NCBI RefSeq assembly: GCF_965216485.1
Contig: NZ_OZ244162.1
Location: 1,612,001-1,676,000 of the forward strand
DNA from: Algiphilus sp965216485
Lineage (GTDB): Bacteria; Pseudomonadota; Gammaproteobacteria; Nevskiales; Nevskiaceae
Direction of reading: 5' to 3'
Length of the DNA stretch: 64,000 bases
Made by a program: the position numbers and the translations under genes. Below the pieces are notes generated by a model, which saw nothing but the letters and a program-made list of their open reading frames with translations, ran no database searches and was not told the origin of the DNA. Positions within the stretch are counted from its first letter, which is position 1. Each line of letters begins with the position of its first letter. Positions 8,301-15,831 of this stretch are shown piece after piece.

Positions 8301-9551
8301 ATGGCCAGTCAGCAGAACATTGCAGCCAGCTGCACCGAGTCCGTCGCAGCGCGACGTACGGAGGGCCTGGCGGTGTTGGAACGCTTCACACCACGCATGG
8401 GGCGCCAGTACGCCAACGGCCGCAATGTCGACCGCGGGCCGGGTAAGCACCGGGACGTCTCGCTGCTCTCGCCCTATCTGCGCCGGCGCCTCGTGCTGGA
8501 ACAGGAGGCGGTGGCCGCCGCCCTCGGGTCCCACGGTCTGGAAGGCGCGGAGAAGTTCATTCAGGAGGTTTTCTGGCGCGGCTACTTCAAGGGGTGGCTG
8601 GAGCGTCGGCCTTTGGTGTGGTCGGCTTACCGCGATGGCCTGGTGCAGGATCTGGCCACCCTGGACAAGGACCGGCGCCTGCGCCGGCAGGTTGAGCAGG
8701 CTGAAGCCGGCACCACTGGGCTCGAGTGCTTCGACGCCTGGGCCGAAGAGCTGCGCGAGACCGGCTATCTGCACAACCACGCGCGCATGTGGTTCGCCTC
8801 CATCTGGATCTTCACCTTTGACCTGCCGTGGCGGCTGGGCGCGGATTTCTTCTATCGCCATCTGCTTGATGGAGATCCGGCATCCAATACGCTGAGCTGG
8901 CGATGGGTTGCTGGGCTGCATACCCGCGGCAAGCCCTATGCCGCACAGGCGTGGAACATCGCCAAGTTCACCCAGCAACGCTTCCGCCCACGCGAGTGCG
9001 ATCTGGCCGGTGCGGTGCACGGACTGGAGCATCTGGAGCCGGAAGGCCTTCCAGACGTCCAGCCGCTGCGTGTGCCGCGGGCGCCCGATCCGGCGCTGCC
9101 GTCTGCCCTGCTTCTGACCGAAGAGGATTGCCGAGCCGAGGATTTCCCGCTGGCCGACATGGATATTCGCGCCGCCGCGACGCTGGAGGCCAGTCATCTG
9201 CGTTCGCCGCGCGAGGTCGCCCCGCAGGTGGTGGCCTTCGAGCAGGGTGCGCTACGCGATGCCGCCGAACGCAGTGGTCTGGCCGCGACCGCCATGCGCG
9301 CTGGCGTCCCGGAGGATCTTGCCCTGTGGGCACGCCGCGCCGGCGTGCGCCAGATCGTTACGCCCTATGTGTCCTTTGGTCCGCTGCGCGACTGGCTCGA
9401 CGAAGCCGCACCAGCGTTGGAGGCCGAGGGCGTGGCTCTGAGCGAGTGGCGGCGGGATTGGGATACGGCGATCTGGCCCCACGCCACGGCTGGCTTCTTC
9501 AAGGTCAAGAAGCAGATTCCCCGCATCCTGCGCGAGGTCGGGTTGGCATGA
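8301..9551 (+). CDS. Photolyase/cryptochrome-like FAD-binding protein
   Basis: 416 residues. The first ~240 residues match the helical FAD-binding domain of photolyases: GAEKFIQEVFWRGYFKGW, TGYLHNHARMWFASIW, then DGDPASNTLSWRWVAG and YAAQAWNIAKFT. The usual N-terminal alpha/beta antenna domain is missing. Instead the C-terminal ~100 residues (ALWARRAGVRQIVTPYVSFG ... FFKVKKQIPRIL) look like the last strands and helices of an antenna-type Rossmann fold, an order opposite to classical photolyase. Such N-terminally FAD-domain proteins are known in proteobacteria; their role in DNA repair or light sensing is not settled. The ATG at 8301 follows a long intergenic region. The stop overlaps a small frame starting at 9548 (ATGATGA). 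Confidence 0.8.
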   Translation: MASQQNIAASCTESVAARRTEGLAVLERFTPRMGRQYANGRNVDRGPGKHRDVSLLSPYLRRRLVLEQEAVAAALGSHGLEGAEKFIQEVFWRGYFKGWLERRPLVWSAYRDGLVQDLATLDKDRRLRRQVEQAEAGTTGLECFDAWAEELRETGYLHNHARMWFASIWIFTFDLPWRLGADFFYRHLLDGDPASNTLSWRWVAGLHTRGKPYAAQAWNIAKFTQQRFRPRECDLAGAVHGLEHLEPEGLPDVQPLRVPRAPDPALPSALLLTEEDCRAEDFPLADMDIRAAATLEASHLRSPREVAPQVVAFEQGALRDAAERSGLAATAMRAGVPEDLALWARRAGVRQIVTPYVSFGPLRDWLDEAAPALEAEGVALSEWRRDWDTAIWPHATAGFFKVKKQIPRILREVGLA

Positions 9552-9676
9552 TGATTCTCGTAGCGGATACACCGCCCTGGCGGGATGTGCTGCGCTGTGG
9601 TCAGCCCGTCTTGGCTCATGCGCCTTGCACGGCATGCCACCAGCCGCGTCACCGTCTGGAGCGATCCCGATGCTGA
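9548..9676 (+). CDS. Possible small coupled protein (42 aa), unrecognised
   Basis: A 42-codon frame begins with ATG overlapping the photolyase stop and ends with TGA overlapping the ATG of the DUF4149 gene (ATGCTGA). It encodes a short polypeptide with a C-x2-C pair (CTACHQ). Double stop/start overlap and a GAGG about 10 bases upstream suggest it could be translated as a coupling peptide. Nothing else supports it, and it may be chance read-through space between two genes. Confidence 0.3.
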   Translation: MMILVADTPPWRDVLRCGQPVLAHAPCTACHQPRHRLERSRC

Positions 9677-10071
9677 CCATCCTGGCCCTGCTCCTCACCG
9701 CCTTGCTGTTCGGTGGCATGGTGCTCTACGCCTTCGGCTTTGCGGCCTTTCTGTTCACCGCCTTGCCGGCCGAGACGGCGGGGGCGACGATCCGACGCGC
9801 CTTCCCGCATTTCTATCTCTTCGTTTTGATCAGTGCAGCAGTGGCGGCTGGCCTGCTATGGCCTGAGGACCCGCTTGGAGCTGTGCTGCTCGCGGCCATC
9901 GCCTTGAGCACCATCCCCACGCGCCAGAGGCTGATGCCGGCCATCAACCGTGCCACCGATAGCGGAGCCACGTCGCGCTTTCGCTGGCTGCATGCCGCCT
10001 CGGTCATGATCACGCTGACGCACATCGCACTGGCCGCCTGGGTGCTGATCCGCTTTTTGCCCGCGGCATAG
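9670..10071 (+). CDS. DUF4149-type small integral membrane protein
   Basis: 133 residues with four hydrophobic segments (roughly residues 3-33, 46-65, 69-85 and 110-130). The overall pattern, with a short polar loop after the first pair and TRQRLMPAINRATD between segments 3 and 4, matches the DUF4149/TMEM205-like family of unknown function. The ATG at 9670 has GGAG about 8 bases upstream; a longer in-frame start at 9625 would add an unlikely polar extension. It probably forms one transcript with the photolyase-like gene and the following phosphoesterase. No catalytic motif is visible. Confidence 0.65.
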   Translation: MLTILALLLTALLFGGMVLYAFGFAAFLFTALPAETAGATIRRAFPHFYLFVLISAAVAAGLLWPEDPLGAVLLAAIALSTIPTRQRLMPAINRATDSGATSRFRWLHAASVMITLTHIALAAWVLIRFLPAA

Positions 10072-10092
10072 CCGGGGCGCTAGGCTGCCGGC

Positions 10093-10605
10093 GTGGACGC
10101 CATCCGACTCTGCCTGCTCGCCGATACCCACGGCATTCTCGATCCACGGATCGCAGCCGTGGCGCAGGGCTGTGATCACGTCGTCCATGCCGGGGATATC
10201 GGCAGCGAGGCGGTGCTAGACGAGTGCGCCGCTGGCACCGCCTCCGTGCATGGCGTGCGCGGCAACAACGATACCGCCGAGAAGTGGCGTGGCGATCCCG
10301 CGATCTGCGCGCGCCTGCCAGCGTCCATCCGTCTTGCGCTGCCGGGGGGCACCCTGGCGGTGGTGCACGGTGACGCATGGCCCGCAAGGGACCGCCATCG
10401 CCGTCTGCGTGCGGCCTACCCGGATGCCGCCGCCGTGCTCTATGGCCACAGTCACCGACTGATCGTGGATGACAGTGCACGGCCGTGGATTCTCAATCCG
10501 GGCGCCGCGGGGCGTGCCCGCACCTATGGCGGGCCCAGTTGCCTGCTGCTTTCTGTCAGCGACTCGGCGTGGGAGATTGCGGTGCAGCGCTTTGCAAAGG
10601 CGTGA
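10093..10605 (+). CDS. YfcE/MJ0936-family metallophosphoesterase
   Basis: 170 residues starting at GTG. The five metallophosphoesterase motifs are present in order: LLADTHG (D-x-H), HAGDIG (GD), GVRGNND (GNN/D), VVHGDAW (H), and YGHSHR (GHSH) near residue 120. This small-domain family hydrolyses phosphodiesters or phosphomonoesters with two metal ions in the cytoplasm; the natural substrate is usually unknown. It follows the DUF4149 gene by 21 bases on the same strand and is convergent with the ExoD-type gene, with only 18 bases between stops and no clear terminator. Confidence 0.88.
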   Translation: MDAIRLCLLADTHGILDPRIAAVAQGCDHVVHAGDIGSEAVLDECAAGTASVHGVRGNNDTAEKWRGDPAICARLPASIRLALPGGTLAVVHGDAWPARDRHRRLRAAYPDAAAVLYGHSHRLIVDDSARPWILNPGAAGRARTYGGPSCLLLSVSDSAWEIAVQRFAKA

Positions 10606-10623
10606 GCCAGCGCGCGGCGGCCA

Positions 10624-11295
10624 TTAAAGAAGGCCGAACCAGTACACCCCCAGGGCCATGCAGCCGAGGATGATGCCGTAGCCCAACAGGATGGGGAGAC
10701 CGTCCTCTGCTGTCAGGCCGATGCCGAAGCAGATCAGGCTCAGCGCCGGTATGGCCGCGGCGAAGGGCACGAAGCCCATAACGATGATGAGGACGCCGGT
10801 TGCAACGCCGGCGCCGCACAGGGCGGCAAGCGCGGGGCGGTTGTTGTGCAGGAAGCCGAGCTGCTTGCGAAACAGTCGGTCGGCCCTCTGAATCCACGGC
10901 CGGGCGCGGCAGATCGAGCGATCCAGCAGGTGTTGCGGGATCGTCATGCGCATCAGCCGGGACGGCAGCCATGGGCGCTGTGGCTTGATCAGCATCTGCC
11001 CGAAGAGCAGGATCGTCAGCAGCCCGATGACATCGGGCATCAGTGGAATCCCGCCCGTGGGCAGGGCCTGGATCAGCCCGAGGATCAGCAGCACTGGCCC
11101 AAAGGAGCGCGTGCCGAAAGTCTCGAAGATTTCGCGCAGCGACACGGCGCCGTCGCCATCCAGGTCGGCCGCCTGCAATTGATTGAGCACCCCCTCGAGG
11201 GTGTCGATGCGTGCGCTGCCGTGGACGGTGCGCTGGGGCAGTTGGCGGGCGTCGTCGCTCAGGGCGCCTTCTCCTTGTTCGTTATCCAAAGGCAT
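10624..11295 (-). CDS. ExoD-family membrane protein with N-terminal EF-hand
   Basis: 223 residues. After a ~40-residue polar lead the protein has DLDGDGAVSLRE (around residues 44-55), which matches the canonical 12-residue EF-hand calcium loop at positions 1, 3, 5, 6 and 12. The ExoD-type membrane domain follows at once: FGPVLLILGLIQALPTG, a QRPWLP motif and two C-terminal hydrophobic hairpins. ExoD was first linked to exopolysaccharide synthesis in rhizobia; the biochemical role is unclear. Here the EF-hand sits exactly where ExoD proteins normally carry a short regulatory helix, suggesting Ca-responsive behaviour (inference). It is monocistronic, divergent from the cupin gene. Confidence 0.75.
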   Translation of the reverse strand: MPLDNEQGEGALSDDARQLPQRTVHGSARIDTLEGVLNQLQAADLDGDGAVSLREIFETFGTRSFGPVLLILGLIQALPTGGIPLMPDVIGLLTILLFGQMLIKPQRPWLPSRLMRMTIPQHLLDRSICRARPWIQRADRLFRKQLGFLHNNRPALAALCGAGVATGVLIIVMGFVPFAAAIPALSLICFGIGLTAEDGLPILLGYGIILGCMALGVYWFGLL

Positions 11296-11399
11296 TGATG
11301 CGGCTGGAGCCTAAGGATCGCGCCTTAAGCTTCCCTGTCCGGGGTATGCAGGCGTATGGTTTCTGGCGCTATCGCAGACGGATTAATGAGAGGTGATGC

Positions 11400-11909
11400 A
11401 TGGCGAGGATGGTTGCCGTTGGGAGCCGGGCCTTGGGAGTCTGCGTGCTGCTGGCTGCAGGGCTGGGGTCGCCGGCGTTGCTGGCCCACCCCAGTGCGGA
11501 GGTGCATGCGGAGGCGGTCACGCCCGAGCGCGAGCGGCGCACTGCCGAGGTGCTGGGGCTGGAGGGGCCGAGCGAGACTCACGGCATCACGTCCGTAGAG
11601 GCCCTGGGCGCGATCGATCTTGCCACCGAGTTCCCCGGCCTCGAAGGCCGCGTCTTCCGCGCACGCGTCATCACCATCGCCCCCGGCGGGGTGGTGGCAG
11701 TGCACCGCCACGACGGACGGCCGGGCTACGCCTACATTCTGGAGGGAGAGGCGGTGGAGCACCGCAATGATCACCCCGAGCCCATCGTCCGTCGTGCCGG
11801 CGCGGTGGCCGTCGAGCGCAGCGGCGTCGCGCACTGGTGGGAAAACGTATCGGACGCACCGATGCGTGCGTTGGTGGTCGATATCGTGGCCGAGGAGCCA
11901 GCCCAGTAA
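11400..11909 (+). CDS. Exported single-domain cupin protein
   Basis: 169 residues with an N-terminal signal peptide (hydrophobic core about residues 8-28, ending ALLAH). The cupin fold spans residues ~85-165: motif 1 is VHRHDGRPGYAYILEGE (H-x-H with the later E) and motif 2 is GVAHWWEN with the third His. The three His and one Glu of a mononuclear metal site are therefore present. Export of a lone cupin points to a periplasmic dioxygenase, isomerase or binding protein; the substrate is unknown. It overlaps nothing and faces the helicase gene tail to tail, 46 bases away. The ATG at 11400 follows GAGAGGTG. Confidence 0.75.
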   Translation: MARMVAVGSRALGVCVLLAAGLGSPALLAHPSAEVHAEAVTPERERRTAEVLGLEGPSETHGITSVEALGAIDLATEFPGLEGRVFRARVITIAPGGVVAVHRHDGRPGYAYILEGEAVEHRNDHPEPIVRRAGAVAVERSGVAHWWENVSDAPMRALVVDIVAEEPAQ

Positions 11910-11955
11910 TTCGTGTCCGCAGGCTGCCCGTGCCGATTTGAGGAGACCGGGTGCG

Positions 11956-14310
11956 CTATCGCGACGCACTGCCCCGCGCGGAGTCCGTGCGCGGTGGATA
12001 CCACGATGGGGGCAGAAGCGCCCGGATCTCGGGGCGTCCATAGCGGGGGTCGATGAGGATAGCGACGCCTTCGTCGTCCTGGGTGCGGATGGTGCGCCCT
12101 ACGGCCTGGATCACCTTCTGCAGACCTGGGTAGAGATAGACGAAGGGCCAACCGCTGCCTTCGCCGAAGGACCGTTCCACCTGCGCCGCCATCCTGTCGC
12201 GGAAAGGCGTCACCGGTGGAATGCCAAGGGTCGTCACGAAAACGCCTGTCAGGCGGTCGCCGGGCAGGTCGATCCCCTCACCGAAGGCGCCACCGAGCAC
12301 CGCGAAGGCCACGCCACGTCCGCCGTGCTCAAAATCCTGCACGAAGGCGCTGCGCTGCGCATCGGACATCGCGGAAGACTGCCGCCGCTGCGGCACGTCC
12401 GGATGCAGTCGCGCCAGGGCTTCGGCAACCGCCTGCAGGTAGGCGAAACTGCTGAAAAAAGCCAGGTAGTTGCCGGGCCGGTAGTGGAACTGGGTCGCGA
12501 TCAGCGTGGCGATGCGCGGCGCCGAGGCGCGGCGCTGTGGCATGCGGGTGGGGATGCGCGTAACGGTGCGCACACGCAGCTGTCCATCGGCAAAGGCGGA
12601 AGGCGCATCGCACCAGCGAAAGCGTGCGTCCGGCAATCCCCACATGCGCTGATGGTATTCGGGCGGCGTCAGCGTGGCGGAGAAGCCCACCAGGGCGCGG
12701 GCGCGGTGTATCGCGGGTGCCAGATGCGGTGCCGGGATGACGTTGTGGATGGCGAACTGTGTATTGACGGTGCCGAACAGATCGCTGCTGCGTGCGGCCT
12801 CGACCGTGATGTCGCACAGCGCGTGGCGGCCGAACCCCTCGGCGAGGCGTTGCACCGCCAGCAATTCGAAGTAGCGCTGCAACAACTCCGGCTCGGTGTG
12901 GGAGCCTGTGGTGTTGAGGTGGCTGCCGAGCGCCGCAACGCTCTTGTTGAGGGCCTGGACCAGCGGCTCCGGCGGGGTCTCCGGCGGAGCCGTATCGGCG
13001 TTCTCGGCAGCGGCCTCATCCTGCGGCGCAAGGTCGTCCAGGCAGCGGTCCAGCCGTGCCAGTGCCTGACGGACGTCGGCCGGGGCGCCGCGTCCCGCTT
13101 CCCGCAGCGGCGTCTGCGCGATGGCCGCCGAATACATGCTCCGCGCCCGCTCGATGAGGTTGTGCGCCTCGTCGATCAGCACCCCCGGACGCCAGCGATT
13201 CTGAAGGCTGAGCGCGTAGAGCAGGGCGCTGCGGTCGAAGTAGTAGTGCAGATCGCCGATCACGATATCGGCCCAGCGCGCCATTTCCTGTCCGAGGTAA
13301 TAGGGACAGACCTGATGCTGCGCGGCGGTGGCGCGCAAGGAGTCCAGGTGCAAGGCTGGCAGATCACGGGCGGCGATGCGCGCCGTCGGGAGCCGGTCGA
13401 AGAAGCCGCGCGCCAGCGGGCAGGAGGCACCGTGGCAGGCCTTGTCGGGATGCTCGCAGGCCTTCTCGCGCGAGGTCAGTGTGAGTACGCGCAGCGGCAG
13501 TGCGCCCTGGGCGGGCTGGAGCTGGTCGAGCGCCTTCTGCGCTTCGAATTGGGTGCTCGTCTTGGCGGTGAGATAAAAGAGCCGATCGACCGCGCCCCGA
13601 CCCAGAGCGCGCAACGCCGGATAAAGCACCCCCAGGGTCTTGCCGACGCCGGTGGGGGCCTGCGCCAGCAGAGTATGGCCTTCCTCCATGGCCGCATCGA
13701 CCGCCTGCATCAGGTGGCGCTGTCCGTCAGGCACGGCGGCATAGGGGAAGGACAGCGCCTGCAGGGCGTGATCGCGCTGTTGGCGATGCGCCTCCAATGC
13801 CTGCGCCCACGCGAGGTAGTCGGCGGCTCGCGCTTCGGTGATGGCGATCAGGCGTTGGGCATCCCCGTCGATGTCCTCGATCTGCTCGTCCCGGCGATCG
13901 ACGTCGAAATAGACCAGCCGCAAGGTCACGGCCGCTTTTCCGTGCATCAGGCAGTAGAGGGCACCGTAGGTCTCGAGCTGGGCGCGGTGCAGTGCGCGGT
14001 GGTTGTCGGGCATGGCGGCGAGATCACCTCGGAAGGTCTTGATCTCCTCCAGGGCTTCGGCATCGGTGTCCAGTCCATCGACGCGACCGCGCAGGCGCAG
14101 GCCGTTGACGGTGGCATCCAGGGCAACTTCCTGCTGATAGCCCGGGCCCCGACGCGCCACTACGAAGCGGTGACCCGCCATGCCTTCCTCGGCGCTGGGT
14201 GCGGGGGTGAAGCGATGATCGAGATCGCCCGACTTGGCCACGAAGGCGCAAAAGGCGCGGACGCCGGCGCTAATCGGCTCCGAGGATTCCAATGCCTGTG
14301 TCTTGGTCAC
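11956..14310 (-). CDS. Rad3/DinG-type ATP-dependent DNA helicase fused to a PD-(D/E)XK nuclease
   Basis: 784 residues from a GTG that overlaps the upstream stop (GTGA). Residues ~60-150 carry a RecB/Cas4-like nuclease signature: GRVDGL (Asp), EEIKT (E-x-K) and a QLETYG motif. The helicase core follows with Walker A (APTGVGKT), four spaced Cys typical of the XPD/DinG Fe-S cluster (CEHPDKACHGASC ... CPYY), the DEAH box (VLIDEAHNLIE) and motif VI (AVGRTIRT). This is the superfamily-2 5'-3' helicase architecture of COG1199. Coupling with a second PD-(D/E)XK protein suggests the two act together on damaged or recombining DNA (inference). A hypothetical longer start upstream in the same frame lies inside the preceding gene and is not favoured. 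Confidence 0.88.
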   Translation of the reverse strand: MTKTQALESSEPISAGVRAFCAFVAKSGDLDHRFTPAPSAEEGMAGHRFVVARRGPGYQQEVALDATVNGLRLRGRVDGLDTDAEALEEIKTFRGDLAAMPDNHRALHRAQLETYGALYCLMHGKAAVTLRLVYFDVDRRDEQIEDIDGDAQRLIAITEARAADYLAWAQALEAHRQQRDHALQALSFPYAAVPDGQRHLMQAVDAAMEEGHTLLAQAPTGVGKTLGVLYPALRALGRGAVDRLFYLTAKTSTQFEAQKALDQLQPAQGALPLRVLTLTSREKACEHPDKACHGASCPLARGFFDRLPTARIAARDLPALHLDSLRATAAQHQVCPYYLGQEMARWADIVIGDLHYYFDRSALLYALSLQNRWRPGVLIDEAHNLIERARSMYSAAIAQTPLREAGRGAPADVRQALARLDRCLDDLAPQDEAAAENADTAPPETPPEPLVQALNKSVAALGSHLNTTGSHTEPELLQRYFELLAVQRLAEGFGRHALCDITVEAARSSDLFGTVNTQFAIHNVIPAPHLAPAIHRARALVGFSATLTPPEYHQRMWGLPDARFRWCDAPSAFADGQLRVRTVTRIPTRMPQRRASAPRIATLIATQFHYRPGNYLAFFSSFAYLQAVAEALARLHPDVPQRRQSSAMSDAQRSAFVQDFEHGGRGVAFAVLGGAFGEGIDLPGDRLTGVFVTTLGIPPVTPFRDRMAAQVERSFGEGSGWPFVYLYPGLQKVIQAVGRTIRTQDDEGVAILIDPRYGRPEIRALLPPSWYPPRTDSARGSASR

Positions 14311-15002
14311 AGCGAAGGCTGCGGGTCGGGTGCAACAGGTACCGGTGTGGCGCGTGCCAGCGCCATCCAGGTGCCGAAATCCAGCGTCACCGCCGCACGG
14401 GGGGCCGCCCGCAGCAGGCGCAGGCATGCATCCTCCGCCTGCAGCACGCCGCATTCCTCCGGCACCTCGGACGGATCGGCAATGCCCTCGGCGAGCACGT
14501 AATAGCAGCAGCCGGCGAGGGCGCGATAACCCGCGCGCTTGTCCGGATTGCGCAAATCGCCGAGCAGGTCGGCGCGGCTCGTCTTGATTTCGTGGACCAT
14601 CGGGGCGAGGCCCTCGCTGCGCGTGGTGTGCCGGATCGAGAAGACATCCGGCCGCAAGCGCAGCCAGCGATCACCGGGCTTGGCGCGCAGCGGCAGCTCG
14701 GCATAGGCGATGCGCCCTTCCAGGGCGAGCTGCTCGGCAACCCGCTGAACCAGCTCGGCGTGGGTACTGCGTGCGTGCTGGTTGCGGCGGCGCTGCGTGC
14801 TGAGGGCCTGCAGGCCTGCGGGGCTTGGCTGCAGGAAGACGTGGCCGCTGCTGGGGGTGATGCGCTCGAGCAGCCCGGCGGCCAGCAGATCCAGTTCCAG
14901 GGCGTCGTGACACGGCCAACCCGCCGAGCGAACCATCTGGCGCAGGCGGCTCCAGTGCGCACGGCTGAGCGCCGGCATGGGCGGAGCATTCTGGGCGGTC
15001 AT
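14307..15002 (-). CDS. PD-(D/E)XK nuclease-like protein (MmcB/VRR-NUC type), coupled to the helicase
   Basis: 231 residues. The first ~80 residues look like a winged-helix DNA-binding segment (SRAHWSRLRQMVRSAG, a TP-rich loop). The centre contains a nuclease-type core: RLRPDVFSIR (Asp), VHEIKTSRADLLGDL (E-x-K) and RAGYRALAGCCYYVLAEG, a pattern seen in MmcB-like and VRR-NUC repair proteins. Its stop (TGA) overlaps the GTG start of the helicase gene, so the two form a translationally coupled pair. Function in DNA repair is inferred from the fold and partner. It is divergent from mgtC across a 182-base intergenic region in which no distinct motif was recognised. Confidence 0.7.
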   Translation of the reverse strand: MTAQNAPPMPALSRAHWSRLRQMVRSAGWPCHDALELDLLAAGLLERITPSSGHVFLQPSPAGLQALSTQRRRNQHARSTHAELVQRVAEQLALEGRIAYAELPLRAKPGDRWLRLRPDVFSIRHTTRSEGLAPMVHEIKTSRADLLGDLRNPDKRAGYRALAGCCYYVLAEGIADPSEVPEECGVLQAEDACLRLLRAAPRAAVTLDFGTWMALARATPVPVAPDPQPSL

Positions 15003-15184
15003 CTCGCGCCTGGACCGTGTTCGACCCTGGGAGACCGGAGGAGCGGGGCGATCAGCGCCATCATGCGCCTATGGTAGCGAGGCAGCGCCCCCTTGTTGTG
15101 CCGCTACATGGGCACGGTGCGGTCAGGGAGGATTCAGCGTTAAAGCGGTGGGGTAGGGGCACGCTTGTAAACAAGGATGCCCGG

Positions 15185-15694
15185 ATGCAGACAGAACTCG
15201 CCCTCACCGACATGGTGATCCGGCTGGGCGCGGCAGTGGCATTGGCTGCGGTCATCGGCCTCGAGCGGCAGCTCAAGAATCGGCCCGCCGGACTGCGCAC
15301 GCACATGCTGGTTGCGCTGGGCTCGGCGGCCTTTCTGCTGGTCGGGCTCGAGATTCTCATGGCCACCGCCGAGGGGGACCCGTCGGCGCGCATCGATCCG
15401 ACCAGGATCGTCGAGGGTGTCATTGGCGGCATCGGCTTTCTCGGCGCCGGCAGCATCATTCAGAGCCGCGGCAGCGTGCACGGCATCACCACGGGTGCCG
15501 CCATCTGGATTGCAGGTGCGATCGGCGTGGCCTGTGCCACCGGCAATCTGATCCTCGCCGCTCTGGTGACCCTGCTAGCTCTGATCATTGTTCTGGTGAT
15601 GGGATTGCTGGAGCGCGAGATGACCGACGATCCCCGCCCCGCATCGGACGGGTCTTCAAGAGATGAGGGCACACGGCGTAGCCCGGAGAATTGA
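15185..15694 (+). CDS. MgtC/SapB-family inner membrane protein
   Basis: 169 residues with about five hydrophobic segments. The N-terminal family signature is intact: GLERQLKNRPAGLRTHMLVA, followed by GVIGGIGFLGAGSI and HGITTGAAIWIAGAIGVACA. MgtC/SapB proteins sit in the inner membrane and influence Mg limitation responses, ATP synthase activity or acid tolerance; many single-copy versions are uncharacterised. The C-terminal soluble extension of classical MgtC is absent, leaving a short acidic tail. The ATG at 15185 was chosen because the conserved region starts immediately after; another ATG at 15177 is out of frame. Confidence 0.88.
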   Translation: MQTELALTDMVIRLGAAVALAAVIGLERQLKNRPAGLRTHMLVALGSAAFLLVGLEILMATAEGDPSARIDPTRIVEGVIGGIGFLGAGSIIQSRGSVHGITTGAAIWIAGAIGVACATGNLILAALVTLLALIIVLVMGLLEREMTDDPRPASDGSSRDEGTRRSPEN

Positions 15695-15730
15695 GCGTGC
15701 GCTGAAGCGTTTTGATGCACAGGGTGGAAA

Positions 15731-15770
15731 GCGTCATCAAGTGGTTACAAAAGCCCCACGGACCTGTCAT
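15731..15770 (+). promoter_or_regulatory. Possible Pho-box half-sites upstream of the PhoX gene
   Basis: An exact CTGTCAT half-site lies at 15764-15770. Weaker half-sites GCGTCAT (15731) and TGGTTAC (15742) lie upstream at multiples of 11 bases, the spacing PhoB dimers use. The match at 15753 is missing and no good partner follows the exact half-site, so this is a weak candidate. Confidence 0.3.
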
Positions 15771-15790
15771 CTGTGCTCATTAACCTCCGC

Positions 15791-15808
15791 GAACTATTCC
15801 AATAGTTC
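15791..15808. promoter_or_regulatory. Perfect inverted repeat in the PhoX leader
   Basis: GAACTATT-CC-AATAGTTC is an exact 8-bp inverted repeat ending 23 bases before the PhoX ATG, just upstream of the AGAGG ribosome site. It is AT-rich in a GC-rich background. It could be an operator or, less likely with a two-base centre, a short hairpin. Confidence 0.45.
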
Positions 15809-15831
15809 CACCATCAAGAGGTTTCGCACGC

